Assembly: GCA_905183005.1 (NCBI GenBank)
Contig: CAJJDO010000088.1
Location: 372,001-436,000 of the forward strand
Direction: 5' to 3'
Length of the DNA stretch: 64,000 nt
From: Paramecium pentaurelia
Lineage: Eukaryota; Ciliophora; Oligohymenophorea; Peniculida; Parameciidae
Each line of letters opens with the position of its first letter. Within the stretch, counting starts at the first letter, position 1. Below the pieces are notes generated by a model. The model searched no databases. It saw nothing but the letters and a program-made list of their open reading frames with translations, and had not been told where the DNA came from. Position numbers and translations under genes: made by a program. Shown here in pieces: positions 40,930 to 53,336 of this stretch.

Positions 40930-42519
40930 TCAGAAATAGTTACCAAGGAACTTTTATTCCTTTTTGAAGACCATTTGAGCAAAGAAAACAGCATCTGTCA
41001 AACATTATTCACTTTGAGAGAATACATGTTTCTAACCTTCGAAATTAGGATGATCAAAAATTGTCAAAGTAGTTCCAGATGGTATTTACAAAGATCTTAT
41101 TTCATATTAGAAATCTCTAAATAATATTAATAATTAAATATACTTCATTTAGCTTAGATCTCCACAAGTTTTCATTGATTCACCTTTGAAATAACATTAA
41201 TTATAAATGATAACACAATCATTTCCATCACTATTAATTAATATTTATAATATTTTACTTTACTAAAGCATCATTATTATCTAAATTAATATCATTAGGA
41301 TCTGAACTATTATTAGATTCTGTTTCTGTTGAATTATTATCATCAACTAAGACATTATTAGATTCTTATTCTGTCTAATTATTTTCTTCAGTCAATTCTT
41401 ATGTCTAATTTTCAATAACGACTACTTATTGATCATCAACAATTTATGCCTCTGCATTATTTGATTCTTCATCAGGAATCAATTTAATTTCTTAATTAAC
41501 AAGATTTTGATTAGATGGTGAATCATAAAATTAAATTGTTTCTTCTTATGTTTAAAGATCTTATTAATTGTTATCTTATTCAATAGATTCAATATCATTT
41601 TATTTAATATCTTCTTATTAAGCTTATGGTACATCATCAATATAATTTTCACTTTCTTAATTATCTTATTAGACATCCTATTCAGTTTAATTTTCTGAGT
41701 TTTATTCATTCTCAAATACAACCTAAACATCTTGTGCTTCAGTATCTTATTATTATATTTCATCATTTTAAACTTCAGATTATTAGACTGAATCTGTTTC
41801 AGGATCAGCATAAGCATCTTCATTTTAAACTTATTGAATTTCAACATCATTTGTATTTTCAACATCTTATTAAGCATCATAGACATCAACATCTTATTGA
41901 ACTTCAACTTAAGTTTCATCAACATATTAATCAGTTTCTTATTAATCTTGAACTTCTGCATATTCATCAGTTTAGGATTAAAGTTCAACATCATCTTATG
42001 TTTCAATTTAATCATATGTAGCATCTTATTCATTTTATGTATCTTCATTGAATTCATTATTTTATTATTATTCTGATAAATCATTATTATTGTCTTCAAC
42101 CTCTTACAATTATTCTGAATAATCCTAATCTTATGATTAAAGATCATCATAATTTTCTTACTCTTATTCTTAAACAACCTAAAGTAAATGAGGTAATTAT
42201 TACTTCAATATTGTTTTATGGAGTCTCATCATCTGGATTTAACATTTATTGTGATTCATCAGTAGTGTTAATGTCAGTGTTCAATTGAACATCATCTAAA
42301 TCCTACAATTAATTAACAGAAGTATTGTCATCTTAAGACACTAATGTTGTTGTCTCAACTTCAACATCCTCATTACTTAATTCTTTTGTATTCTCAATTA
42401 CATTAACAGCATCTTCTCTAACTATATATATAATAATACTAGTTAGTTTATAGGAATGATAAGACAACAGTCATTTGCTATGTTGCCACCAATGCTAACA
42501 ATAAAATGTAAATTTTCAT
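40930..42519 (-). CDS. Secreted acidic Gln/Glu/Asp-rich protein with C-terminal beta/gamma-crystallin domain
   Basis: This predicts 495 aa with four introns (22, 25, 28 and 27 nt). It starts with a signal peptide (MKIYILLLALVATQQ). Residues about 40-400 are a low-complexity spacer of Gln, Glu, Asp, Asn and Val, strongly acidic. The last 90 residues fit a beta/gamma-crystallin domain: CVIIYNQCYFKGES, CGDLS, YEIRSLQIPSGTTLTIFDHP and NFEGQKHVF. In Tetrahymena, secretory proteins of the GRT type combine a signal peptide with a C-terminal crystallin domain and are cargo of dense-core granules; by analogy this may be a trichocyst or other granule protein that could bind Ca2+. That role is inference. 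Confidence 0.78.
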
Positions 42520-42740
42520 AATTATATATTATAAGTTTTTATAAAACGGATCCTTAAAATTTGGAGTTCTTAATATAACTAAATTTGGTTTTTAGAAATT
42601 AAGAAATCCTTAAAATTAGATAGAACCTTAATATCAAAATATAAAGACATTAATCATTCTAAGCTATTATATAAAAAGTAATATTTGGTTTAAATAACTA
42701 TGATACATCAATAATAATTGTATCTCAAATAAGTGAATCT

Positions 42741-43925
42741 TCATAGGTTTCTAAATTCATTTAATATTCCCTGAGCTTCCAATAATTTAATTTCTTTCTC
42801 TTCATACCATTTTATTCTAACTCCTTCCTCCCAATAACCTATTTTTTCCATATTCTGATTTGTCAAATAAATACCAACTCCATGTTATTTATTTTATTTC
42901 CAACAACCAGCATATTTACGTCCATCTTCCCATTTGAATACTCCTTTCCCATGTTTTTTATCATTATCATATTCCTAAATAACTATTAAACTCTTGATTA
43001 CTTACTCCTTTATATATTTTTCCATCAGGCAATTTTAATTCCCCAATTCCATTCATTTTATTATTCATCCATTCTCCAATATAAACTCTTCCATCTAACC
43101 ATTAATATGTACCATGTCCTTAAATTTCATTTTAAAAAAATTCTCCTTATCAAATTGAAATAACTGAATTACCTTAATAATAAGATCCATCTGCAAAAAC
43201 AAGTTTACCATTACCATGTTTCTTACCACATTAATAATCCCCTTCATATTTTGCTCCATCTGGCCATTCCTCTATTCCTCTTCCATGTTATCTATCATTA
43301 AGCCACTAACTCCTATTATTAGATAATACCTCTCCAATATACTTAGCTCCATTATCATGAGTATATGATCCTAAACCGTTAGCTTAATCATCTAACCAAT
43401 CTCCTTCATAAATATCTCCATCTGCATGTACGAGTCTTCCCTTAAATTAAATAAACTTTAACAACTTTTCCACAAGATTTATCATTTTTCCATTCTCCTT
43501 CATAAACAGAACCATCTGGCCATTATTATTTTCCATATCCCTCTCTCTTTCCATCTAACCATTCCCCTTCATATGTAGCACCATTTTATAATAAGATCAT
43601 CTAATGAATAATAATTAGGCAACTTTACAGGAAGTTTAATTTTTTCTTGCTTCCCTAAAGTTTTCCTAACCAAAGGATGTATATTTTAATTATCAGTTTG
43701 ACTATTCAAATTTTTTTCAATCTCTTTTATAGAGACCTTGCTATGTTAAGATTAAATCTGTATATCATTTTAATTTGCATCTTCAACTTACCCTGGATTT
43801 GTATTTTTATTAGTTAAAGAATGTTTTGATTTTTTCACTGAGATTTCAATAGAACGATTGGAATTCTTTACAGTTTATATTTCCTCTTTAGCACAACAAG
43901 TGTTTACACTACATGTTTAACCCAT
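42741..43925 (-). CDS. MORN-repeat protein
   Basis: This predicts about 349 aa with introns of 28, 25, 24, 27 and 31 nt. The first 110 residues are Ser/Asn/Lys-rich and begin MGQTCSVNTCC, a possible myristoylation/palmitoylation signal. Then come nine MORN units of about 23 residues (for example DGSVYEGEWKNDKSCGKG, DGAKYEGDYQCGKKHGNGK, DGRVYIGEWMNNKMNGIG). The 24-nt intron, a multiple of three, is inferred because its removal restores GEW in one unit. MORN arrays bind membranes or proteins and are common in ciliary and cortical proteins. Partner unknown. Confidence 0.88.
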
Positions 43926-44061
43926 ATTGGAAACTTTTAAATTTCTAAAATTAAAATCATTAACAAAAATTAGAGATCTTAGAATTCATTTTCTTTATTA
44001 TTATATCGTAAGTTCTAATGCATATAAAATTGTATTTTATTATTATATTATGATATTTAAA

Positions 44062-45440
44062 TCATGAATAAATTTAACTTACTATTGCTCCTGTAAATCC
44101 AGAAATGCCAGCCACAATCATTATCAAAAATGTAAACATAATATTGAAATCTGACCACTTTTTACCATCTTTAAGTTCCAATTTAATATAAATCAAACAT
44201 GGTAATACAATTACCATAATCATACCAAATATTCCTCCTAATAAACCAAAAATTGCCCTAATTTTTATAAAACTTATTGATTACTTAACATTTGGATATA
44301 TCATAGCAATAATTCCAGTTGAATATTATAAGACTACTGTACAAATTACATAAGCATTCCAATTGTTTTCTTTATCAATCAATTGCAAAATTGTAAATCT
44401 AGATGGATTTAAGTTAATTGGAACTGCAAAAAACATAATAAATGCAAAAAAGGCTTAAGCAAAAGTAAACTCAATGTTTCCTACATAACCATCAATTATA
44501 ATTTTTGGTGTTTATTAAAATAAGGTCAAATAACCAAAGATCATTAATGTTAAATAAATGATTAGTTCTGAAAATATGGCTCGATTGAATATTTTGGACA
44601 TTCTTCTGAAACTTGATCTATTTAATTCAGATCTTATTGGGAAAATTAACTAATGACAAATAAAACCAAAAAATGTTGATGCAAATGTACTTGTTAATTA
44701 AATATTAAAATCAAAATACACAATTTTACTATCATCAAAGAGATTTGAAAATTCAGTGAAGAAGTATATGATTATTATTACTAAAATATATGCTATAATT
44801 ATTATTTAAACAACAGTAAAGTATCTTAATGAATATAAATCCTTCATCATACTTATAGGGAAGTTAAGAATCATAAATAAAGCTCCACCTATATATCTGA
44901 CTTAAACCTAATATGATTAATCAAATCCACATACTAATAAGACTTACCAAAGGAATTATATAAACAAAATCTAATAACAAACAATTGCTCCAAAAGTATA
45001 ACAAATCATATCCACTGAATAAAATTTTTACATTTTTGAACCTAAAGCAAATTTGACTAATTCTGCATAGGAATGTTAATTATTTTTGAATGCACACTTC
45101 ATTAGTATATGCATAGAAAATCTAGACAATAATGCACATATAATCATCAATATGATGCTATTAATTAATCCAGATTAAACAGGATTTGCTATAATATTAA
45201 AATAAATATAAATATACATGGAAAGGATAACATTCCTGAACCCATTGCAGCACACATAAGAGCAATTATAGATTATCTCAGTGATCCTTTTTTCATAGTT
45301 CCACAAGTTCTTGCAAACCAAGAAGTATTCTAAGCATTCTATTCTAATTATCCTTAATCATCTAAATTATCTTGAGTTTAGTTTATTGCATCATCTTACA
45401 AGTGATTGTAAATATCATTTTCAGAATTCTCTATTTTCAT
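44062..45440 (-). CDS. Amino acid/auxin permease family (AAAP/SLC38-like) transporter, complete copy
   Basis: This predicts 431 aa with three introns (29, 27 and 27 nt) and about eleven membrane segments. After an acidic Gln-rich N-terminus of 45 residues comes LRQSIIALMCAAMGSGMLSF, the family's unwound helix 1, then many hydrophobic helices, including FASTFFGFICHQLIFPI with the conserved His, and the C-terminal GLLGGIFGMIMVIVLP. The family carries neutral or cationic amino acids across plasma or vacuolar membranes; substrate cannot be told. This is the only complete version; partial duplicates at 45532-46696 and 47900-48232 are contig overlaps. The last exon (44062-44248) lies in the part not repeated. 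Confidence 0.92.
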
Positions 45441-45530
45441 TCTATTATTATTATATATGAAATATATTTATATATAAGATATAAATTAATGATTTCATAT
45501 AATTTAATAAACTCTAACGTTCTAAATTAT
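44276..45530. repeat. Contig-overlap block 1, first copy (1255 bp)
   Basis: Identical by eye to 45532-46786. The block ends at the base before the N at 45531 and begins again at the base after it, which is what an unmerged overlap between two contigs produces. Confidence 0.93.
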
Positions 45531-45531
45531 N
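45531..45531. other. Single-N contig junction 1
   Basis: A lone N separates two identical 1255-bp blocks. It marks a join in the assembly, not a variable base. Confidence 0.93.
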
Positions 45532-46696
45532 ATTGATTACTTAACATTTGGATATATCATAGCAATAATTCCAGTTGAATATTATAAGACTACTGTACAA
45601 ATTACATAAGCATTCCAATTGTTTTCTTTATCAATCAATTGCAAAATTGTAAATCTAGATGGATTTAAGTTAATTGGAACTGCAAAAAACATAATAAATG
45701 CAAAAAAGGCTTAAGCAAAAGTAAACTCAATGTTTCCTACATAACCATCAATTATAATTTTTGGTGTTTATTAAAATAAGGTCAAATAACCAAAGATCAT
45801 TAATGTTAAATAAATGATTAGTTCTGAAAATATGGCTCGATTGAATATTTTGGACATTCTTCTGAAACTTGATCTATTTAATTCAGATCTTATTGGGAAA
45901 ATTAACTAATGACAAATAAAACCAAAAAATGTTGATGCAAATGTACTTGTTAATTAAATATTAAAATCAAAATACACAATTTTACTATCATCAAAGAGAT
46001 TTGAAAATTCAGTGAAGAAGTATATGATTATTATTACTAAAATATATGCTATAATTATTATTTAAACAACAGTAAAGTATCTTAATGAATATAAATCCTT
46101 CATCATACTTATAGGGAAGTTAAGAATCATAAATAAAGCTCCACCTATATATCTGACTTAAACCTAATATGATTAATCAAATCCACATACTAATAAGACT
46201 TACCAAAGGAATTATATAAACAAAATCTAATAACAAACAATTGCTCCAAAAGTATAACAAATCATATCCACTGAATAAAATTTTTACATTTTTGAACCTA
46301 AAGCAAATTTGACTAATTCTGCATAGGAATGTTAATTATTTTTGAATGCACACTTCATTAGTATATGCATAGAAAATCTAGACAATAATGCACATATAAT
46401 CATCAATATGATGCTATTAATTAATCCAGATTAAACAGGATTTGCTATAATATTAAAATAAATATAAATATACATGGAAAGGATAACATTCCTGAACCCA
46501 TTGCAGCACACATAAGAGCAATTATAGATTATCTCAGTGATCCTTTTTTCATAGTTCCACAAGTTCTTGCAAACCAAGAAGTATTCTAAGCATTCTATTC
46601 TAATTATCCTTAATCATCTAAATTATCTTGAGTTTAGTTTATTGCATCATCTTACAAGTGATTGTAAATATCATTTTCAGAATTCTCTATTTTCAT
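45532..46696 (-). pseudogene. 5' part of the AAAP transporter gene, duplicated by assembly overlap
   Basis: This carries the start codon (46696-46694) and most exons of the transporter described at 44062-45440 but stops at the N before the last exon. It is an artefact of contig joining, not a second gene or a decayed copy; no substitution was seen. Confidence 0.88.
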
Positions 46697-46786
46697 TCTA
46701 TTATTATTATATATGAAATATATTTATATATAAGATATAAATTAATGATTTCATATAATTTAATAAACTCTAACGTTCTAAATTAT
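45532..46786. repeat. Contig-overlap block 1, second copy (1255 bp)
   Basis: Same sequence as 44276-45530. Unique sequence resumes at 46787. Confidence 0.93.
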
Positions 46787-47063
46787 CAAATATAATAAAG
46801 CTTTCTAAAATTGCTGAACAAGATAAATAATAAGTTTCACTCTCTAAATATGTTATTACAATTAATTTCATCTCAATAAGTAGATTTATATATATATAAA
46901 TTTTAATTAATATATTTAATGTATGGACGAATTAAAAGACAAAAGGTTAAAATTCTTAGGATATTTTATTTTGCTCAAGATTTTATTGATTTTTAGATGG
47001 CAATAGAATATAATAATTATTCATAACAATATTACTGTAATAAGAAAAGTACATTATTAATTC
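46697..47063. other. 367-bp intergenic region (repeated at 48233-48599)
   Basis: This holds the transporter promoter side and the 3' flank of the Ca2+-ATPase. It is AT-rich, with a TATATATATATAAATTTT stretch; a weak plus-strand ORF of 57 codons overlaps the pump's 3' end, but no family supports it. Confidence 0.5.
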
Positions 47064-47898
47064 TCATTTATGTTCTCCACTTTTTACATTGATCATTACT
47101 TTTGAATGCAATCTTTATGAAGATTTTCTTCTCAATTAACTTGTCAATGTAGCATCCATATTTTCCTCTGCTATTTCTGTCTCTTTAAATAGATGTACCT
47201 TCCTCCAACAACCTTCAGGTATTAATTTAAATATTATTCCAGCTAGTATTCCCAAAACACCAAATCCTGTACATATCAAATGTTCAATTAGTGTTAATTA
47301 TCTCACTTTAACATAACTTGCAGCAAATTCTAACAATGCAAATTAAATTGCTACTGTTAATAATTATATTAACCAAAACATTCCATTATTGAATAAATTA
47401 TTAAATGGATTAAGTGATTGATAATCTAACTGTCTACAAGTTATTGAATTGAAAACTTACATAATTACAAAAGTTTAAAAAAAGATACTGAGTTTAGTCA
47501 ACTAATTTATAATAATTAATTAAATACCTCATCAGAAGGATAAAGAAATAAAATACAATTAAGAACAGCCAATTAATAGAGACTTTGACAGCATATTGTT
47601 CTATACATATATGCTGAAACAATTGGTTAGGTTCTTTTATATGGTTATCTATCCAAAAGTGCAGCACTAGGTGGTTCTGTTGCCAATGCTAAAGAAGCAA
47701 AAGTATCCATAATTAAATTAACCCATAACATTTAAATAGTATTAAGAGGAGATTAATTTAGAATGACAGCTCCTAAAAAAGCCATAAATAATGCTACAAT
47801 ATTAACAGTCAATTAAAATTAGATAAATTTTCTAATACAATCATAAATATTTCTACCCCATTTAATTGCTAATAATAATATGAATAATTTTTACCTGT
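47064..47898 (-). pseudogene. 3' part of the PMCA-type Ca2+-ATPase, duplicated by assembly overlap
   Basis: This carries the last membrane helices and the basic tail of the pump, identical to the end of the complete copy at 48600-51759, and is cut by the N at 47899. It is an overlap artefact. Confidence 0.88.
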
Positions 47899-47899
47899 N
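47899..47899. other. Single-N contig junction 2
   Basis: A lone N between two identical 1535-bp blocks. Confidence 0.93.
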
Positions 47900-48232
47900 T
47901 ATGCATAGAAAATCTAGACAATAATGCACATATAATCATCAATATGATGCTATTAATTAATCCAGATTAAACAGGATTTGCTATAATATTAAAATAAATA
48001 TAAATATACATGGAAAGGATAACATTCCTGAACCCATTGCAGCACACATAAGAGCAATTATAGATTATCTCAGTGATCCTTTTTTCATAGTTCCACAAGT
48101 TCTTGCAAACCAAGAAGTATTCTAAGCATTCTATTCTAATTATCCTTAATCATCTAAATTATCTTGAGTTTAGTTTATTGCATCATCTTACAAGTGATTG
48201 TAAATATCATTTTCAGAATTCTCTATTTTCAT
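47900..48232 (-). pseudogene. Third appearance of the AAAP transporter 5' end (assembly overlap)
   Basis: Only the N-terminus and first helices of the transporter are present, identical to 45108-45440 and 46364-46696, with the start codon at 48232-48230. It begins abruptly at the N and is an artefact. Confidence 0.88.
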
Positions 48233-49434
48233 TCTATTATTATTATATATGAAATATATTTATATATAAGATATAAATTAATGATTTCATATAATTTAAT
48301 AAACTCTAACGTTCTAAATTATCAAATATAATAAAGCTTTCTAAAATTGCTGAACAAGATAAATAATAAGTTTCACTCTCTAAATATGTTATTACAATTA
48401 ATTTCATCTCAATAAGTAGATTTATATATATATAAATTTTAATTAATATATTTAATGTATGGACGAATTAAAAGACAAAAGGTTAAAATTCTTAGGATAT
48501 TTTATTTTGCTCAAGATTTTATTGATTTTTAGATGGCAATAGAATATAATAATTATTCATAACAATATTACTGTAATAAGAAAAGTACATTATTAATTCT
48601 CATTTATGTTCTCCACTTTTTACATTGATCATTACTTTTGAATGCAATCTTTATGAAGATTTTCTTCTCAATTAACTTGTCAATGTAGCATCCATATTTT
48701 CCTCTGCTATTTCTGTCTCTTTAAATAGATGTACCTTCCTCCAACAACCTTCAGGTATTAATTTAAATATTATTCCAGCTAGTATTCCCAAAACACCAAA
48801 TCCTGTACATATCAAATGTTCAATTAGTGTTAATTATCTCACTTTAACATAACTTGCAGCAAATTCTAACAATGCAAATTAAATTGCTACTGTTAATAAT
48901 TATATTAACCAAAACATTCCATTATTGAATAAATTATTAAATGGATTAAGTGATTGATAATCTAACTGTCTACAAGTTATTGAATTGAAAACTTACATAA
49001 TTACAAAAGTTTAAAAAAAGATACTGAGTTTAGTCAACTAATTTATAATAATTAATTAAATACCTCATCAGAAGGATAAAGAAATAAAATACAATTAAGA
49101 ACAGCCAATTAATAGAGACTTTGACAGCATATTGTTCTATACATATATGCTGAAACAATTGGTTAGGTTCTTTTATATGGTTATCTATCCAAAAGTGCAG
49201 CACTAGGTGGTTCTGTTGCCAATGCTAAAGAAGCAAAAGTATCCATAATTAAATTAACCCATAACATTTAAATAGTATTAAGAGGAGATTAATTTAGAAT
49301 GACAGCTCCTAAAAAAGCCATAAATAATGCTACAATATTAACAGTCAATTAAAATTAGATAAATTTTCTAATACAATCATAAATATTTCTACCCCATTTA
49401 ATTGCTAATAATAATATGAATAATTTTTACCTGT
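47900..49434. repeat. Contig-overlap block 2, second copy (1535 bp)
   Basis: Same sequence as 46364-47898; unique sequence resumes at 49435 inside the Ca2+-ATPase gene. Its first 333 bases (47900-48232) are a third appearance of the transporter 5' end. Confidence 0.93.
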
Positions 49435-51759
49435 TATAATACTACTAAAATTATCGTCTACTAATATAATATCAGCTGCATCTTTAGCAACATCAGAACC
49501 AGATTCACCCATTGCAAATCCTACATCTGCTTTCTTTAATGCTGGAGCATCATTAGTACCATCTCCTGTTACTGCTACAATATTTCCTTGATCAATAAGA
49601 CCAGTAACTAACATAAATTTATCTTCAGGAGTAGCTCTGGCTAATACTTTTAACTATTTGCTAATTTTATTAAATATTTCTTAATTAGCAATTCTTAATA
49701 CTTTTTTACCATCTACTTAAGATGTCACAAGTCCTCCAATACTTTCTCTAAAATCCTTTCCTTCCATACATTCATATTCCTTAGGTTGTGCTGATGATAA
49801 TATTCCACTCTCCTTAGCAATTGCAATAGCTGTTAAAGTATTATCTCCTGTAAGCATTCTGACTTATATTCCAGCTTTGTTACATGCTTTTATTGAATTA
49901 GGAACATCTTTTCTTATTGGATCTTTAATTCCAGCTATTGCAATTAAAACTAAATCTTTTTCCAACTCCTCTTCAGTTAAATTAAATGCTAATTCTTTTA
50001 ATTAATGTTGGGTTCCTTTATAATTTGTATCCTTATATGCTATTGCAATAGTTCTCAAAGATCTTGAAGCAAATCTATCAATAACATCTTATTTAATTTA
50101 TTTTTTTTTATTTTCATCTAAAAAATGTTCTTATCCTTTTGCAATTAATTTAGTTGATTGATTCAAAATGATTTCTGATGCTCCTTTAACAAATACTCTT
50201 AAAAATCCTTTATAATAAATAACAGTAGCCATCTTCTTTCTTCTACTACTGAAAGGTAAGACTTTAACAATTTTATCAGTAGGTCTGTATAAAGATATAC
50301 TATATCCAAATTTATCTGTTAATTCAAGTAATGCACATTCAGTCTTATTTCCAGTCTATATAAAGTTTCCTGTATCTGTTTTAGTAGGATAAGCCGTTGA
50401 ATTAAATGTTACACTTTCAGCTAGTAATTCTTACATTTATTTTGGTATTTAAGCATCCTTTTTATCATAAATAGCTTAATTCATAAAAATATCATTTTCA
50501 ATCCATAATCCAGTGACAGTCATTTTATTTTATGTTAATGTTCCTGTTTTATCACTACAAATAGTATTAGCTCCACCCATAGTTTCACATGATGCTAAAT
50601 TTTTAACTAAGTTATTTTCATCCTTCATTTTATTTACAGAATATGCTAATGCTATAGTAACTGCTAATGGCAATCCTTCTGGTACTGCAACTACAATAAT
50701 AGTCACTCCTATCATGAATGATTATATAACAAATTGTAATGTTTCTACACTCAAAATTTTATTATAACCCATAAATCCCAAAATTAATTAATGTATTGAC
50801 AATGCAAAAAATGTAATAATAGCAACAAATGTACCAAATTTACCAATATCTTCAGCTAATCCTTCCAATTTTTATTATAATGGAGTTGGAGGAGTTTCTT
50901 AGTCTAATAATAATTTTGTTTTTCCAGCACATGTATTTTATCCAACTGTTAATACTAACATAGTTCCTGTGCCATCCATTACTTTGGTTCCAGAAATCAT
51001 AAATGGAGATGCATTTTTTAACTATTTCTTTAATTAATTACTATTTTTCATTTATTAAGATTAACTAGATTTCATCATTAAATATTCAGTTATTTCATTA
51101 TATGGTAATTTACGTATAGAATCTGATTCTCCTGTAACTGTTGATTCATCCATTTTCACTTCTGATCCAGATACCATTAATCCATCTACCTATAATAAAT
51201 CACCAATATTAAAAAAAAGAATATCTCCAACAACTAATTCTTTGCTATCAATTTATTATACTTTGGAATTTCTAATTACTTATTACTTTGATTCATCTAA
51301 TTTATGGTATAATTTTTGAAATTATCTTTCTTTAACATAATTATTTCCAACAGTAATTGAAACTATTAAAAATACTGCAAAGAATATTGTTGCTCCTTCA
51401 CTCCACCCAGTCTCAATACCTTCTTTATAGATACCAATCCCAGTTGAGACTAATGCAGCGATTAATAATATTTATAACATGGTGTCTCCAAAACACTCTA
51501 TAATCATAGAAAATATAGAAGATAATTCTCTTTCAACAGGCAAATTTTCTCCATACAATTATCTAAGTCTTAAAACATTTTCATTTGAATCAACTCCATT
51601 CTGTTATAAATCAAATATTAATACATTAACATTAGATTAAAATGCTGTTAACAAACCCTGATCCCCTCCTATTTCAATTAATTTTTTTATGCTCTTTCCC
51701 TCCATAATGTTATTCATTTCGAACAAATTACTCAAAAAATCAATATCGATTTTTTCCAT
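48600..51759 (-). CDS. Plasma-membrane-type Ca2+-ATPase (P2B), complete copy
   Basis: This predicts about 1026 aa with at least three introns (26, 26 and 27 nt). Signatures are TGESDSI-type actuator loop, [18 protein letters not shown] in M4, [23 protein letters not shown] and [30 protein letters not shown] and DDNFSSI are typical of PMCA rather than SERCA. The tail holds a basic stretch (SQLRRKSSQRLHSKVM) that could be a calmodulin-binding/autoinhibitory site as in animal PMCAs; this is inference. It exports Ca2+ from the cytosol. This is the only complete copy, lying wholly between junctions 2 and 3; 5' and 3' fragments elsewhere are overlaps. Confidence 0.95.
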
Positions 51760-51855
51760 TTAAATACTTTATTAAACTTGAATCTCAAAAATAAAAATTT
51801 ATCACTTTATTATTGAATATCATCATAAAACTATCTATTATATTAAATATAGATT
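50280..51855. repeat. Contig-overlap block 3, first copy (1576 bp)
   Basis: Identical by eye to 51857-53432, ending directly before the N at 51856. It covers the N-terminal half of the Ca2+-ATPase and its upstream flank. Confidence 0.93.
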
Positions 51856-51856
51856 N
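51856..51856. other. Single-N contig junction 3
   Basis: A lone N between two identical 1576-bp blocks. Confidence 0.93.
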
Positions 51857-53336
51857 TAGGTCTGTATAAAGATATACTATATCCAAATTTATCTGTTAAT
51901 TCAAGTAATGCACATTCAGTCTTATTTCCAGTCTATATAAAGTTTCCTGTATCTGTTTTAGTAGGATAAGCCGTTGAATTAAATGTTACACTTTCAGCTA
52001 GTAATTCTTACATTTATTTTGGTATTTAAGCATCCTTTTTATCATAAATAGCTTAATTCATAAAAATATCATTTTCAATCCATAATCCAGTGACAGTCAT
52101 TTTATTTTATGTTAATGTTCCTGTTTTATCACTACAAATAGTATTAGCTCCACCCATAGTTTCACATGATGCTAAATTTTTAACTAAGTTATTTTCATCC
52201 TTCATTTTATTTACAGAATATGCTAATGCTATAGTAACTGCTAATGGCAATCCTTCTGGTACTGCAACTACAATAATAGTCACTCCTATCATGAATGATT
52301 ATATAACAAATTGTAATGTTTCTACACTCAAAATTTTATTATAACCCATAAATCCCAAAATTAATTAATGTATTGACAATGCAAAAAATGTAATAATAGC
52401 AACAAATGTACCAAATTTACCAATATCTTCAGCTAATCCTTCCAATTTTTATTATAATGGAGTTGGAGGAGTTTCTTAGTCTAATAATAATTTTGTTTTT
52501 CCAGCACATGTATTTTATCCAACTGTTAATACTAACATAGTTCCTGTGCCATCCATTACTTTGGTTCCAGAAATCATAAATGGAGATGCATTTTTTAACT
52601 ATTTCTTTAATTAATTACTATTTTTCATTTATTAAGATTAACTAGATTTCATCATTAAATATTCAGTTATTTCATTATATGGTAATTTACGTATAGAATC
52701 TGATTCTCCTGTAACTGTTGATTCATCCATTTTCACTTCTGATCCAGATACCATTAATCCATCTACCTATAATAAATCACCAATATTAAAAAAAAGAATA
52801 TCTCCAACAACTAATTCTTTGCTATCAATTTATTATACTTTGGAATTTCTAATTACTTATTACTTTGATTCATCTAATTTATGGTATAATTTTTGAAATT
52901 ATCTTTCTTTAACATAATTATTTCCAACAGTAATTGAAACTATTAAAAATACTGCAAAGAATATTGTTGCTCCTTCACTCCACCCAGTCTCAATACCTTC
53001 TTTATAGATACCAATCCCAGTTGAGACTAATGCAGCGATTAATAATATTTATAACATGGTGTCTCCAAAACACTCTATAATCATAGAAAATATAGAAGAT
53101 AATTCTCTTTCAACAGGCAAATTTTCTCCATACAATTATCTAAGTCTTAAAACATTTTCATTTGAATCAACTCCATTCTGTTATAAATCAAATATTAATA
53201 CATTAACATTAGATTAAAATGCTGTTAACAAACCCTGATCCCCTCCTATTTCAATTAATTTTTTTATGCTCTTTCCCTCCATAATGTTATTCATTTCGAA
53301 CAAATTACTCAAAAAATCAATATCGATTTTTTCCAT
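51857..53336 (-). pseudogene. 5' part of the PMCA-type Ca2+-ATPase, duplicated by assembly overlap
   Basis: This carries the start codon (53336-53334), actuator domain, M4 and the phosphorylation motif SDKTGTLT, then ends at the N inside the nucleotide-binding domain. It is identical to the complete copy and is an artefact of contig joining. Confidence 0.88.

Larger units (their letters stand above)
46364..47898. repeat. Contig-overlap block 2, first copy (1535 bp)
   Basis: Identical by eye to 47900-49434; it ends directly before the N at 47899. It contains the transporter 5' end, the intergenic gap and the 3' end of the PMCA gene. Confidence 0.93.

Noticed and set aside
41479..42177. 232-codon minus-strand ORF rich in Met, Lys, Asn and Ile, and plus-strand ORFs at 41626-42021 and 41834-42076
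   Set aside because: They are shifted or antisense readings of the acidic Gln-rich spacer, which has the signal peptide, introns and crystallin domain in the accepted frame.
48455..48628. Plus-strand 57-codon ORF between transporter and PMCA (also present in the duplicate copy)
   Set aside because: It overlaps the 3' end of the Ca2+-ATPase antisense, has no recognisable family and lies in AT-rich sequence.
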